Below are positions 11,205-21,255 of a stretch of DNA of 64,000 nucleotides, one piece after another (positions within the stretch are counted from its first letter, which is position 1; each line of letters opens with the position of its first letter). Both the position numbers and the translations under genes were made by a program. The DNA is from Diabrotica undecimpunctata (lineage: Eukaryota; Arthropoda; Insecta; Coleoptera; Chrysomelidae): contig NC_092810.1 of NCBI RefSeq assembly GCF_040954645.1, forward strand, positions 11,332,377 to 11,396,376, written 5' to 3'. The notes under the pieces were generated by a model. The model did not search any database, was not told where the DNA came from, and saw nothing but the letters and a program-made list of their open reading frames with translations.

Positions 11205-11442
11205 CATCATCATCATCATCATCCAGCCTCAAGAGTCCACTGCTGAACATAGGCCTCTTCCTCATGTTTCCAACCCCGTCTATCTTGCGCCGCTCTCATC
11301 CAGTTTTTATTGAGTCTTCTTAAATCGTCAGTCCATCTTGTAGGTGGTCGACCGACGCTTCTCTTGTCTTCCCTTGGCCTCCATTCCAATAACCTCTTTG
11401 TCCATCGCCCATCTGTCATTCTGGCTATGTGTCCTGTCCTGC
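11205..11442 (-). mobile_element. 5'-truncated RTE-like retroposon nested in the RT of copy A (12-bp target duplication)
   Basis: AAACTACATGAT flanks it at 11193-11204 and 11443-11454. The minus frame reads HIARMTDGRWTKRLLEWRPR, SVGRPPTRWTDDLRRLNKNW and EEEAYVQQWTLEAG before the stop, followed by a (GAT)n tail. It is the same kind of 3' tail as 8935-9143 but from a different source copy. The RT frame of copy A continues on both sides of the insert. Confidence 0.9.
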
Positions 11443-11900
11443 AAACTACATGATACCACCAGAGAAATTCATATAAAGCGAGGTGTGAGACAGGGTGACA
11501 CTCTCTCAACTAAATTATTTATAACGGTCCTCGAATACACCTTTAAAATGCTAAAGTAGGGAAATAGAAGAATAAAAATAGACGGGGAAATGCTCAATCA
11601 TCTGCGTCTTGCCGACGATATAGTACTTATTACCGAAGATCTGCGTGAAGCATAACAAATGCTACAAGAATTAGAAAACGTATCTTCAACAATAGGTCTA
11701 AAAATGAACATAAGTAAGACCAAATTCATGACAAATTTGGTTCCCAGGGAACACCTAACCATCCAAAATCAAGTGGTAGAATTGACAGAAAAGTACATAT
11801 ATCTCGGTCATGAAATCAGAATAAGCAAGGATAATCAGACCTGTGAATTTCAACGACGAATAACACTTGCTTGAGACATCTTTAAGAGCAACATCCCATG

Positions 11901-12770
11901 TTGCTCTTGTCGTGGTATAATGTCAACCAACAACGTGATTCAGTGGCCCATTGATCTGTACCAAATGGTTTTTTTCATAAAATAGCACAATATTTTCAAA
12001 CTATATAGCTCATATATGCATTTCTTGGAGTTTTTAACCTTCCATATTCTATTACTGTATAGTAAAGTTTCCTGTTATACTAACTTTTTGATGTTACCGA
12101 ATTATGGAACTGGGAACTTTTTAATGGTACTAGAAAATTAGTGATAAACGGCACCTTTTGTTTTATTATTTGGTAAGGGTTTAAGGTTTAAGATATAATA
12201 ATTCCTTCTTATTATGCTATCATAAAGAATAATTAAAGTTAAATGCTGTTATATTTTAAAAATGATAATAATACAAATTAAAAGATCTTTTCTGGATTTT
12301 TCATGTTACATATAAGTTTAAATACACGTGTCTAATGTTCGAGCTAATCGCACCATTCTGGAATCTTTGCATATGTAGACATACTTTGTAGACATAACAG
12401 GAGGCGAAATTTAAGATAAGTAACATAATATTAATATTGTAATATCCGAGATATATAATGCATATATATATGTTTGCTTACAACAATGTAAATAAAGAGT
12501 ATTATCGTAGAAATAGTGGGAAATATATTGTGATACATGAAATAACCAACTGAACATGAATGCTGATTTAACATAAAAGAGATTATTTATTATTTTATTT
12601 TTACTCAACACTTAACTTTGCAGAATGTAATAAAACTGACCAGAACTGCTTTTTATGACTGCCCTAAGACGTGCTTTTAAAACCCTTCATTGGGATCATA
12701 AATGGATAAGTGTCAACGGGGAAAGACTGCGCTAAGTAAGTTATGCTAGTTATGGGAAAAACCGAAAAGA
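11901..12770. other. No gene recognised
   Basis: AT-rich sequence following the break-off of RTE copy A. Open frames here are short and have no motif or codon pattern suggesting coding function. Confidence 0.5.
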
Positions 12771-12875
12771 GCCTGCATAGAAATCGGTTTAAAAATAAAT
12801 ATCCGCAAACCAAAATACATGACAAATCTCGTGCCCGGTAACAATTTAAAATTTCAGAAAGACGAAGTAGACGAA
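12771..12875 (+). pseudogene. RTE reverse transcriptase fragment
   Basis: The plus frame reads CIEIGLKINIRKPKYMTNLV, matching the segment after the catalytic box in copy A (TIGLKMNISKTKFMTNLV). The scrap is about 35 codons long, with no RTE sequence recognised on either side. It may be the displaced remainder of another copy. Confidence 0.65.
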
Positions 12876-13144
12876 AGAGACCGTCCATCTGGACTTTCCC
12901 AAAGTACATTGTTTATAAAGTTATTATCGTTCCTGCCTATCACATGTTCTTCCCATCTTAGTGTATTGGCCTTTATATACCTATCTCACTAGATTTTCCT
13001 TTCCAAAAAGAGACTTTAACTCGTTGTTTTGTCTGGGCGTCCATTCGTTTGTTACGCTATTTGTCAGCAATTTATTTTGTTTGAAAACAAACAAGTTAAG
13101 CAAATATATTAAGAACAACAGGAACCAAAAGAAAAAGAAGTTAA

Positions 13145-13276
13145 CCAATGGTGTATGTATAAACTTATATGTGGTGAGTGGTGACTGTCCAAAATCTTAC
13201 ATCGATCAAACTGGTGGAACCTTTTACAAACGTATATCAAAAAGCACTTTACTTTCTAGATCACAATCATTCTTTT
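13145..13276 (+). pseudogene. Penelope-like GIY-YIG endonuclease fragment
   Basis: The frame NGVCINLYVVSGDCPKSYID followed by QTGGTFYKRIS resembles the start of the GIY-YIG endonuclease of Penelope-like elements, normally GVYKLTC-DC-K-YIGQTGR-F--R. Here the central YIG is YID, so a core motif residue is changed. Only about 45 codons are recognisable, and no Penelope RT was found nearby. The assignment rests on this motif alone. Confidence 0.5.
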
Positions 13277-14456
13277 AAAACAATTTCAAATTCTACTCAT
13301 TAAAAAAAAGGCCTTAAGCTCTACTACTGCCATTTTGAAATCTGCCAGAGCTAAATTATTATGCTCATTGCCACTTCTTCTCCAAAGACCTATCATCGAA
13401 CCAATAATATGGAAAAATATACGCATGTACCATTTTTGGATCTGAGTTTGATCCTATAATATCCCAACATTGAATCTAGGAGATCTATTCCTCCCATATA
13501 CTTGTAGATGGTTACAGCTTTTGGACATGGAAACATTATATGTGTCTTATCCTTTTTCGCAAACCGTTTAACTTTTTTTTTATATGACTTCGGCAGTTTG
13601 CCATACAGCCAGAACCGTTTAACTTCAATTGTTGGCATACTCCCAGCATATGTTGATAAAATGTTTACTAATTTGTTGTCATACCATGTAACAACAGATA
13701 TTTTTGTACCATCAATTGTGGCGACTTTCTCTACCACAGCTTCTCGGTCGTTCTTTTTTATTCAGCCTATTTTGGCATATTACTGTTTGGCACTCTGTTT
13801 ATTCTAACTGTTCCTAGTGGTAACATACCCTGTTTCGTTAGATAAATTTGCAATGGGACGTTGTTGAAATAATTATCAAAGAATATTTTGTGATTTATAA
13901 GTCTTGGCACTGTTTGTGTTAGCCGAAGAGCTACATTTGAACTTACCCCTAAATCAGGAAAACCATCGGGTACAACATTAGTTTGGCTTCCTACAAAGAT
14001 TTTATAATCGTAGGAAAATCCGCTGACACCACTAACAACAAACGTCTTATATCCCCATTTGTGGGGTTTGTGCGGATTATATTGTTTTATAGATGAACGC
14101 GAATTTGTTGTAATTATCTGCTCATCTATGGCTAAAAATTCTTCTTTCAAAACTTTAAGTAACTGATTCCTTAGTTTATTTAGTAGCGGTCGGGTTTTAA
14201 GTTTATCATGACCGGGGTTACCGGCAGCAATAGCATCGTTATTGTTCGCAAAATGTAAAAAACGTTTTATTTCTTCCAATCTATTGCATGGCATACCATC
14301 TGAGATCAATAGATGATTCAGACTGGAGTTCCACTAACTTCTAGCGTTTGGCAATTGCACTATTATTAACATTTAAATACAGCTTCCTAAGAACTGTTCT
14401 AGCTCATTTTTAGAAAGTGTCAAAAGGTTTTTGAGGACTTTTTTCCACTGAATATA

Positions 14457-15532
14457 CAGTAGAACCTCGATTATCCGAGCCAGCCGGGACCGAGCCTTCG
14501 CCAGATATATATAAATAAAAACCCTCGGATTTTTGGATTTTCCAATGACGGCTAACCTAAGCTTATGGGTTCCTGAGGCATTAGCACAGCATAAAACTGT
14601 TACACGGTCTTTGCTTGATTTGAAACCTAAAAAAAAATTATTTTGAAAAATACTTTATACGTAAAAAGAATTAAAACTAACCTGGTGCACTAGTTTCTGA
14701 GCCTGCAACAAGGGTTCTTCTCGGCATTTCTTTCCAATAAAGCCCAGTTTCGTCTGCATTATACACTTGCTCAGGTTTTAGGTCGTGCTCCATTATGAGA
14801 TTTTCAAAACCGTAGCAAAATTCTACCATAGCTACATCCTCAGCACTTAATTTCTCCCCTTGAACAGCTAATTCTCGTATTCCATGACGTTTTTTAAATC
14901 TGTAAAGCCAAGCAGAAGATGCTGAGAAGGTGCCTTTAATTTTCAACTGCTCGTGAAACTTTTCAGCTTGCCTAGCACACATAGGTCCTGATATTGGAAC
15001 CCCCATTGATCTTTTCTGCAAGAACCACTTGGTCATAGCATCATCAAGTTCTCGAAACGTAGACCCTTTTAGAGGTTTCCTGTCAGAAATTGCTTTTGCA
15101 CTGTCCGCTTTAGCTACAAAGCTCTGTAATTCGGATTTTTTCTTCACAATGTCACGAACTGTTTGTTTCCCAATATTATATGTTTTAGCCAATATAGCAA
15201 CACTTATTTTATTTTCAAATTGTTTCAAAATTTCCATTTTTTGCTCAATAGTTAAAACATTGCGTTTACGCTTTTCATTAGCACCCGTACGCTGCATTTT
15301 GTGCGCCTGTTTACGTTCAACTAACGAACCGGTCAGCAGTTGACGAAAATACGAGAAAACTTGGGGATTCCCCGAAGTGAATGTTTACACGGTGCATTAT
15401 TCAGCGTTCATGGGCGCCACCAAACTCTGACCGTTAGCCACGGATAATCCGCGCACTGATGATCAATTTAATATGCGGCACGAAGAATCCACCGCCCCGA
15501 TAAAGCGCGCACGGATAATCGGGGTTCTACTG
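14457..15532 (-). mobile_element. Tigger/pogo-type DNA transposon, internally deleted
   Basis: Inverted ends CAGTAGAACCTCGATTATCCG (14457-14477) and CGGATAATCGGGGTTCTACTG (15512-15532) pair at all but one or two positions and are flanked by TA (14455-14456, 15533-15534). At 1,076 bp it is about half the size of an intact Tigger. The transposase N-terminal half is present and the catalytic half missing. It is inserted in the piggyBac-1 transposase gene. Confidence 0.92.
14677..15297 (-). pseudogene. Tigger/jerky-type transposase, N-terminal 206 residues
   Basis: An open frame of 206 codons. Residues ~8-60 form a CENP-B-type helix-turn-helix (KRNVLTIEQKMEILKQFENK ... YNIGKQTVRDIV). Residues ~85-155 form the second CENP-B/Tc5 DNA-binding domain (MTKWFLQKRSMGVPISG, WLYRFKKRHGIRE). 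The frame then enters the DDE domain at YNADETGLYWKEMP, which holds the first catalytic Asp. It ends at SETSAPG and stop, well before the second and third acidic residues. Relatives are 450-550 residues, so the catalytic core is deleted. The surviving DNA-binding half could in principle still bind Tigger ends, a common outcome in this family; that is speculation. Confidence 0.88.
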
Positions 15533-15868
15533 TAATATAGTTTGATAAACTATATCTGTGATAATCTCATTTGTTAAAAAAAATTTAAAAATACGTAAGG
15601 GGAATCCGCTTGTTGCAACTCAGGTGGCAGGTCAGTAGAACCGAGAAATCTTATATTATCATCTGATGTTACCAAAATTTTCTTCTTTGTTGATTGATTT
15701 TTATTTCTATTCTTTATTAGATTACGTCGTAATTCGTCCAAAGAAATATGATCTTCGCTATCCCAACTGTTTTCTAAATCCGTTTCTGGTATAATAATAT
15801 CTTATTCATTATTATCTATTATATCATCTTCATAGTCTGACTCTGGGGCTAATATAATAGGGGAAATA

Positions 15869-17416
15869 CACTCGCGATCATAAAATCCGGGTCACCTTGA
15901 AAATTTCAAGTTTTTGGAATATTTTTGCCTCTGGTGCAGTAATAACCTCCTTTAGGCTAACGTATTTTTTATTTGTCATCAATGTTTGTTTTGAAAAACG
16001 GTTTTTTATTGTTTTTATGAAAAAGCAGAAAACAAACCAACTTGTAGATAAAACAGGCATACGAAAAAAAATGGAAAATACAGAACGTGGTAAAATGTTA
16101 GTGAAATTTCAATGACTAATATCGTGTATTGCCTCCACTTGCTCTAATGACCTCTTGCAGACGACGGGGCATACTCTCAATTTTTCTCCGGATTACATGT
16201 TGTGGTATGTTATTCCACTCTCTCACTAACAGATCCTTAAACTCCTGTCCGTTGTTAGGAGGAGATGTTAGGGGTTGAATACGCTTTTTCAAATCGTCCC
16301 AGATATGTTCGATGGGATTCAGGTCCGGAGACCTAGCTGGCCAGGGTAACCTCGTAATTCCAACCTCGTCCAAGTATTGCATACTGATCGTGGCAACGTG
16401 CGTTCGCGCGTTGTTGTGCATAAAAACGACGTTTTCTCCAAGCCTTGCCATGGTATGCATAACATGTTCTTCCAGAATCTCCGTAATGTCCCCCACCAAG
16501 CCATGACTGAGCCTCCACCAAATGGCATTCTTGGAGCAATGCAAGCTTGTGAAAATCATTCACCGGTTCTCCTCCAAACTCTTACACGTCCATCGGATCC
16601 AGTTAGGCAGAAACGGGATTCATCTGAGAATAACTCTTTGCTCCAATCGTCAATTCCCAAATGCGCATATTGTAGAGTAAAAGTTAGTCGTGCAACTCGA
16701 TGCGCCAGGCGAAGTGGCGGTCCTGTAGCCATTACCCGAGAAGATAGTCCAAAAGAACTAAATCTTCTCCTGACTGTTGCAACGCTAACATTGCGATTTC
16801 GTACTTCCTGTAGACGATTTCGATGCATAATCGCAGTTGAGGTCCGGTTTCGTAAAGCCTGAAACACAAGAAAACGGTCATCTCGTACCGTGGTCATTCT
16901 TCTTCGACCAGAGCCAGGTCGTCTGGATAGCAAACCCTTCTCCTGAAAGCGTTGAAGCACTCGTTGAACCGTAGAAAGGCTTACGCCAACGGTTCTTGCG
17001 ACTTGCCGTTGAGTGTGACCGTTTTTCACAAGCGCAACAATTTGTGCCGTTTCAACAACAGTCAAGGGTATTTTTGGCAAAAAATAAACAATAATAAACA
17101 CTAATAATGGCACTAATAAACACTAATGGTGGCAATAATAAACGTTTGTTCGTTGCGTTTGAACAGAAAGTCGAAGCACAAATGAGACATTTAAAACAAG
17201 CGGCAGTTACAGGTACCGTTCATTTTGGGAAGTGTGCGCTTTCCCGCGAAATCGGCACTATTGAAGTTCTTTGTTGCAAAGGAAACCGCTAAGCCGACAA
17301 CAATTCCCAGAAACATGCATTAGTTTGTATTTGTGTTATTATTATTTACGATAAAGCTCGTTAAAAATGAAATATCGGTGATTTTCAAGGTGACCCTGAT
17401 TTTATGATCGCGAGTG
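15869..17416 (-). mobile_element. Tc1-type DNA transposon
   Basis: Ends are CACTCGCGATCATAAAATCC on the left and its near-perfect complement on the right (GATTTTATGATCGCGAGTG ending at 17416), with TA duplications at 15867-15868 and 17417-17418. It is 1,548 bp with one transposase frame on the minus strand, the canonical Tc1 layout. It landed in the N-terminal coding part of the piggyBac-1 transposase, whose frame resumes exactly across it. Confidence 0.93.
16116..17113 (-). pseudogene. Tc1 transposase, inactive
   Basis: The 5' frame (17113-16556) holds paired helix-turn-helix domains (VETAQIVALVKNGHTQRQVA, GVSLSTVQRVLQRF; LSRRPGSGRRRMT) and FSDESRFCL with the first catalytic Asp. A TGA interrupts at 16556-16558 (RRTGE-stop-FSQAC). 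The same frame continues to PFGGGSVMAWWG, then a one-base shift near 16495 leads into GDITEILEEHV and on to the end at 16116. The second catalytic position reads VVFMHNNARTH where the family has QQDNARPH, so Asp is replaced by Asn. SPDLNPIEHIWD keeps the final Glu. Length, ~330 residues in total, is normal. The start may be a later ATG than the first in frame. Confidence 0.9.
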
Positions 17417-17537
17417 TATAATGATCTGATAGCCCTTCGTCTTCACTACCACCTGGTATGTCCACTACCACAAGAGTTTCACCATAAAAATTTTTTGGAT
17501 CCATTATCTAAAATAAAAAAAAATAATACCTAGTTCA

Positions 17538-17940
17538 GAACGCATATTGTGCCATATATGAAAGAGTTTTGCATATTGTGGCATATATGGCACAAGCATA
17601 TTTTTGATCAAAAAATACCAAAATATAAAGAAATACGTGAAAATACTTACAAAAATTTTTTCTTGAAGGTCTATCCTTGATGTCGCTATTTTTTTTTGTA
17701 CAAAAATATTCAATAGAAACTTCGATAATTGAATATCAAATTGCACAATTCTTATTGACCTGTCAGACCGCGGCCATTTGCAAATTTTCATAAAAGTTCA
17801 CTTTGCTGCATTGAGATGGCGCTTTATTACCGGTTATACGAAATATCTGCTCTATATGGACATGTCGTGCATAAATACTTTAAAATAATATTCGATCTCT
17901 AACGGTTAGTTATAAAACTAAGCATTGTGCCATATATGAC
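17538..17940. repeat. piggyBac-1 subterminal repeats
   Basis: GCATATTGTGCCATATATG near 17541, GCATATTGTGGCATATATGG near 17570 and GCATTGTGCCATATATGACC near 17921 are three copies of one motif close to the upstream end. Subterminal repeats are common in piggyBac-type elements and usually bind transposase; here that role is inferred. Confidence 0.65.
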
Positions 17941-17962
17941 CCACTATGCGGTAAGGGGTTAA

Positions 17963-18729
17963 TTTTTGTACAAAAAAAAATTATATAAATAAATAAATAT
18001 GTGGAGGAGTTGTTTATTTCGATCCATAAACTTTTGTAAAAGTTAATAATGTCCTTTTTTATTAAGTTCTAATATAATTTTTTGTCGTATGCAGTGACAA
18101 CTCATCCACAAAAATCAAATTAAGAGTCATATATCATAATGTTGCTTTTTCTGTCTATTTTGGCGTCCTAAATATTTGAACTGGTCCACCAGATAAACAT
18201 GAAAACACGGTGGTAGTTTATAAAAAATTCTAACCCAATTTGTCACGCTATGTTTGCCACAACCATTCATTATATTGAAATGAAGTGATTGGCCGAGACC
18301 TTCAATGTGAAATGTCAGAAAAAAGATTAGTCTGTCTCGATTGTGATATATTTATACGAAGTGTTTTTAAAATTTTTATTTTGCTAGTATCTTTCCTTGA
18401 AAACTAAAAGGTTTCAAATATACAACACATTAGCGCTTTAAAAGGCATGGTAATTTAGTGGATTACGAGCAAGATAGATCGATGTGAAAATATGCATATA
18501 TAGCGTTCAGCGAGGACTGTATAAATAAATCCAGTTTGATTATAATTCCTACAATGTAAGCAAACTGAGGGAAAAATAAAAATATTTGATGAATTTGTCC
18601 CAAACTTGATGAAAATTTGTTTTATTAATGAAATATTAAAAACTATTGTACTCTAATTATGAAAAGTAAGTGATTTTTAACCAGAAGAATAGGTAGAACA
18701 AACAATTCTATGAGTTGCTGATAAATTCA
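17963..18729. other. No gene recognised
   Basis: AT-rich flank of piggyBac-1. No coding or repeat structure could be supported. Confidence 0.5.
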
Positions 18730-18835
18730 CTTAAACAAATTTAAAGAGAAGATATAACTATTATTATGGGCGACTGGAATGCGAAAATTGGTAAAGGGAA
18801 AAGCAGTAAATTAATTGGTGATTTTGGTCATCTTG
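18730..18835 (+). pseudogene. RTE endonuclease fragment
   Basis: The frame DITIIMGDWNAKIGKGKSSK followed by LIGDFGH is the GDFNAK box of an RTE-type apurinic-like endonuclease, with Trp in place of Phe. Stops precede it and the frame is lost where the opposite-strand RTE tail begins, so only about 30 codons remain. Confidence 0.7.
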
Positions 18836-18849
18836 TTCTTTTTCTTCAC

Positions 18850-19285
18850 TGGCTTTACAACTCGTGGTGAATCTTCGCCGCGCCCACTATCGCTCTCCAT
18901 CCTCTACGATCTTGCGCTTCTATTTCACATTGTTGTACCCCAATTCTAGATAAATCGGCTTCAACATCATCCTTCCATCTTTTTCTCAGTCGGCCTACTG
19001 ATCTTCTACCATCTGGTCTTTCAAAAAACACTGTCTTTGGCACTCTGTCATCCTCTGATCGTACCACGTGACCTGCCCATCTTATTCGGTTTGCATTAAT
19101 ATGTCTAACCATGTTTTCAGTTCCATACAGTCACCAATCCCCTGTGAATTCGTCTCTTTGAGGGCCAAATATTATTCTGAGAACCTTTCTTTCAAATATT
19201 AGAAGTTTAGAGAAGAGTTCATTATTCATGTTTTCCAAATATCGCATTTGTAAGATTCGTTCCGACAATTGTGATTGGCGATGAA
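18850..19285 (-). pseudogene. RTE ORF2 C-terminal fragment
   Basis: Minus-strand frames read IFERKVLRIIFGPQRDEFTG (19225-19140), then one TGA, then RIRWAGHVVRSEDDRVPKTV and RRSVGRLRKRWKDDVEADL to a stop at 18855. This is the end of an RTE-type protein of a lineage distinct from copy A. It sits between an endonuclease scrap and an RT scrap of the opposite strand, so it probably inserted into them, but I could not find a target duplication. Confidence 0.78.
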
Positions 19286-19287
19286 AT

Positions 19288-20045
19288 ATGTCTCTGTACT
19301 CAGTCATAGTCATTGCTGATAACGAAGATAACCTACAAAGGCAGCTCCACACCTTCAATATCACAGCAAACAAACTTAATATGAGAATATCAGTAGAAAA
19401 AACTAAATGTATAGTGACCAGTAAAGAGCCGCGTAGATGCAAACTAGAAATAGACGGCAAAATTGTAGAACAAGTAATGAAATTCAATTACCTAGGAGTA
19501 GGGATCACTAGTGACAGGGATATAAGAATAGAAACCACAAGGCAAGCATCAAAAGCGGCAAGAGTAAGTGGTTGCCTCCGAGAAACCATATGAAGAAACA
19601 AATATCTGACCACGGAAAGTAAATGAAAGTATACAAGACAACAGTAAGACCAATCCTAACATATGCAGCGGAGACAAGGATCGATACAAGAAAGACGAAA
19701 CAACAAATCAACAATATCGAAATAAAAGTATTAAGATTAATAGCGGGCATATCATTAAGAGACAGACAAATCAACAGAACTATACGCAAACAATGCAAAA
19801 TTCAAAATATTAACAGGTGGATAAAAACAAGAAAAAAAAACTGGAATGAACATGTAAACCGAATGGGACCAGATAGATTAGCGAACATCTGTAAAAACAA
19901 TAAGCCGTATAGCAGAAGACCCGTTGGAAGGCCGCCAAAAAGGTAGAAAGATAATGTACAGTCAACGACTGAAACAGAATAAGAGGCAGACAAACAGGAG
20001 TAATCCTAGTCGCGCGAAGAAGAAGCAGAAGACTCATAGTCAATA
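19288..20045 (+). pseudogene. RTE reverse transcriptase thumb and C-terminus
   Basis: Begins at SVIVIADNEDNLQRQLHTFN, the sequence just after the catalytic Asp-Asp box, and continues ISVEKTKCIVTSKEPRR and FNYLGVGITSDRDIRI. After a stop at about 19591 it resumes VYKTTVRPILTYAAETR and ends near GPDRLANICKNN / RPVGRPPKR. A GAAGAAGAAGCAGAAG run at about 20018-20033 resembles the tail of this lineage. The palm domain is missing and the order with neighbouring fragments suggests deletion as well as insertion. Confidence 0.8.
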
Positions 20046-20216
20046 GCTCTGAGTCAAAATACTATCTTTGTAGTGAGGTAACATTCATTCTCTGTCAAAT
20101 AAAACTTTAGTTTAGTTTTCAGAGAGGATATAGAGGGAAAGCATAGCATACATATTTTGGAACCTCCTGCTCCTCAGTCCTAATCCCTTTTGGGATGTGG
20201 TGACACCATCAGGCCT

Positions 20217-20365
20217 TTACAGTTTTTTCACGATTTCTCTCCATCCTTTTCTGTCCTGGGCTAGCTGTTCGGCTTCATGTAACCCTTGGTTAATCAGTAT
20301 TTTTGTTTGATCTACCCAGCGGCTTGGAGATCTTCCCCTAGGTCTAAGTCTCTTCCCCTGTCTGG
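20217..20365 (-). pseudogene. RTE ORF2 C-terminal fragment
   Basis: The last ~48 codons read KRLRPRGRSPSRWVDQTKIL and AQDRKGWREIVKKL before the stop at 20217, the typical RTE ending (GR-P-RW-D ... AQDR--WR). The frame stays open upstream to 20498, but that part is not clearly RTE. No tail or target duplication was recognised. Confidence 0.65.
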
Positions 20366-20499
20366 TTTTGGAAGCAGAAAGGGTTTTATTAGCTAATTTC
20401 ATGCTCATGTAGAACACTTTGGCGTATCGTAGGTCTCTCTGCATTTTTGTGGAGGTAATCTGGAGACCGCTGGAGTATATTATTCTTGTATCTTGCACA

Positions 20500-21175
20500 T
20501 TACTTAGTTATGGAAGCTACAGTAACTTAATTTATGCCATGACCCTTGCAATCATTTGGTCGTATGTGAAGATGCTTAATGTTTTCTCTTATAAGTATTC
20601 GTTTCTCAATTTATCCCGTTGCTTTGGATTTTCTTATGGTTTAGTATGTTTTCCGAGTATATTTTAATAATAATGAAAAGTACTCAATAAAGATAAGGAA
20701 CATCTCTGTAAAATATCCTTTTTTATATTGAAGTTTTCCATCATTTTCGTTTAAATTTTAATTAACACTTTTTCTTTGTACATATTGTTTATAGCTTCTA
20801 TTAATTCCTTATATTTTTCCAGTTTGTACATTGATTCCCAGACTTCTAATCTCTCTATTAAGTATTTCGTACGTTTGCAAATATATTTATACAAAAACAT
20901 TTGTACATTAACAAAAATAGAGAGAATCATATTTTATACAATTTTGATTTCTTGGATTTTTTGTTTTGCAGTCAACATTGGTCCTAAGCTTAACGAGTCA
21001 CAAGCGATTAACGAACCCTGGACGCTGACCTCGTCAGCAGCCAGTCATAAGCAGGAACGAATCTACGACCTTAAATATTGATTTTAGCAAAAAATGAAAG
21101 TAAAAGACGATTAAAAGACGAATAAGTCTTACAAATAGGACATACTATGGACTCCAAAAACGATTCCACTCAAGA
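20500..21175. other. No gene recognised
   Basis: AT-rich. A frame at 20776-21081 is open but has low-complexity, hydrophobic content from AT-rich codons and no motif I recognise. Confidence 0.45.
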
Positions 21176-21179
21176 AATA

Positions 21180-21255
21180 TTCAAAGAAAAACTAAAATGA
21201 TTCAATACAAAACACTGCTGAGGCCAGTCCTCACATACGGGGCGGAAACATCACG
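21180..21255 (+). pseudogene. RTE reverse transcriptase scrap
   Basis: The frame KTKMIQYKTLLRPVLTYGAE followed by TS is the thumb-region signature of RTE-type RT (compare YKTLIRPVLTYGSETW in the copy at 37500-39257). Only about 25 codons remain. Confidence 0.65.

Larger units (their letters stand above)
9402..11900 (+). pseudogene. RTE-like retrotransposon copy A (endonuclease and reverse transcriptase), decayed and interrupted
   Basis: The endonuclease part reads TIISGDFNAKIG near 9432, then after a frameshift near 9598 RWTWKSPDGKIRNEIDYI and GSDQRTVRAKL, where the usual catalytic SDHR His is Gln. The reverse transcriptase follows after the first nested insert: KNNKAPGEDGVV (10700s), ILLHKKGAP, KLDFYQPREQAGFR, FHKAFDTVE, then after the second insert VRQGDTLSTKLF, LADDIVLI (catalytic YADD-type box) and KTKFMTNLV. 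Many stops and frameshifts break it. It is the same lineage as the full-length copy at 29599-32612. Nested inserts occupy 9834-10269 and 11205-11442; the 3' end is lost after about 11900. Confidence 0.85.
13285..17504 (-). pseudogene. piggyBac-type transposase, three segments
   Basis: The N-terminus starts at an ATG at 17504 (MDPKNFYGETLVVVDIPGG), an acidic region. It resumes exactly across the Tc1 insert at 15866 and runs to about 15535 (DLENSWDSEDHISLDELRRN), with one in-frame stop. Beyond the Tigger insert it continues from 14450 ([11 protein letters not shown]) through the DDE domain. DEQIITTNSRSSIKQYNP carries the first Asp, KIFFDNYFNN the second, and GGIDLLDSM the third. After about 13440 a frameshift leads into KWYMRIFFHIIGSMIGLWRR. 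Frameshifts near 13770 and 13440 plus stops inactivate it. All three catalytic Asp positions are still visible. Confidence 0.85.
13285..17958 (-). mobile_element. piggyBac-1 element carrying nested Tigger and Tc1 elements
   Basis: The upstream end is at 17958, followed by TTAA (17959-17962). Read on the minus strand the end is TTAACCCCTTACCGCATAG, which fits piggyBac-type termini. Transposase remains run from 17504 to about 13285. A 1.08-kb Tigger (14457-15532) and a 1.55-kb Tc1 element (15869-17416) sit inside, each with TA duplications, so both arrived later. The far (3') end of the element was not found; it appears deleted near the Penelope-like scrap at about 13280. Confidence 0.85.

Noticed and set aside
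13262..13345. Possible continuation of the Penelope-like fragment (HNHSFKNNFKFYS)
   Set aside because: The same bases read better on the minus strand as the end of the piggyBac-1 transposase (ADFKMAVVELKA), so the Penelope call is limited to 13276.
20776..21081. 101-codon plus-strand frame suggesting a membrane protein
   Set aside because: Hydrophobicity comes from TTT/ATA-rich sequence; no signal peptide, homology or splice support that I could defend.
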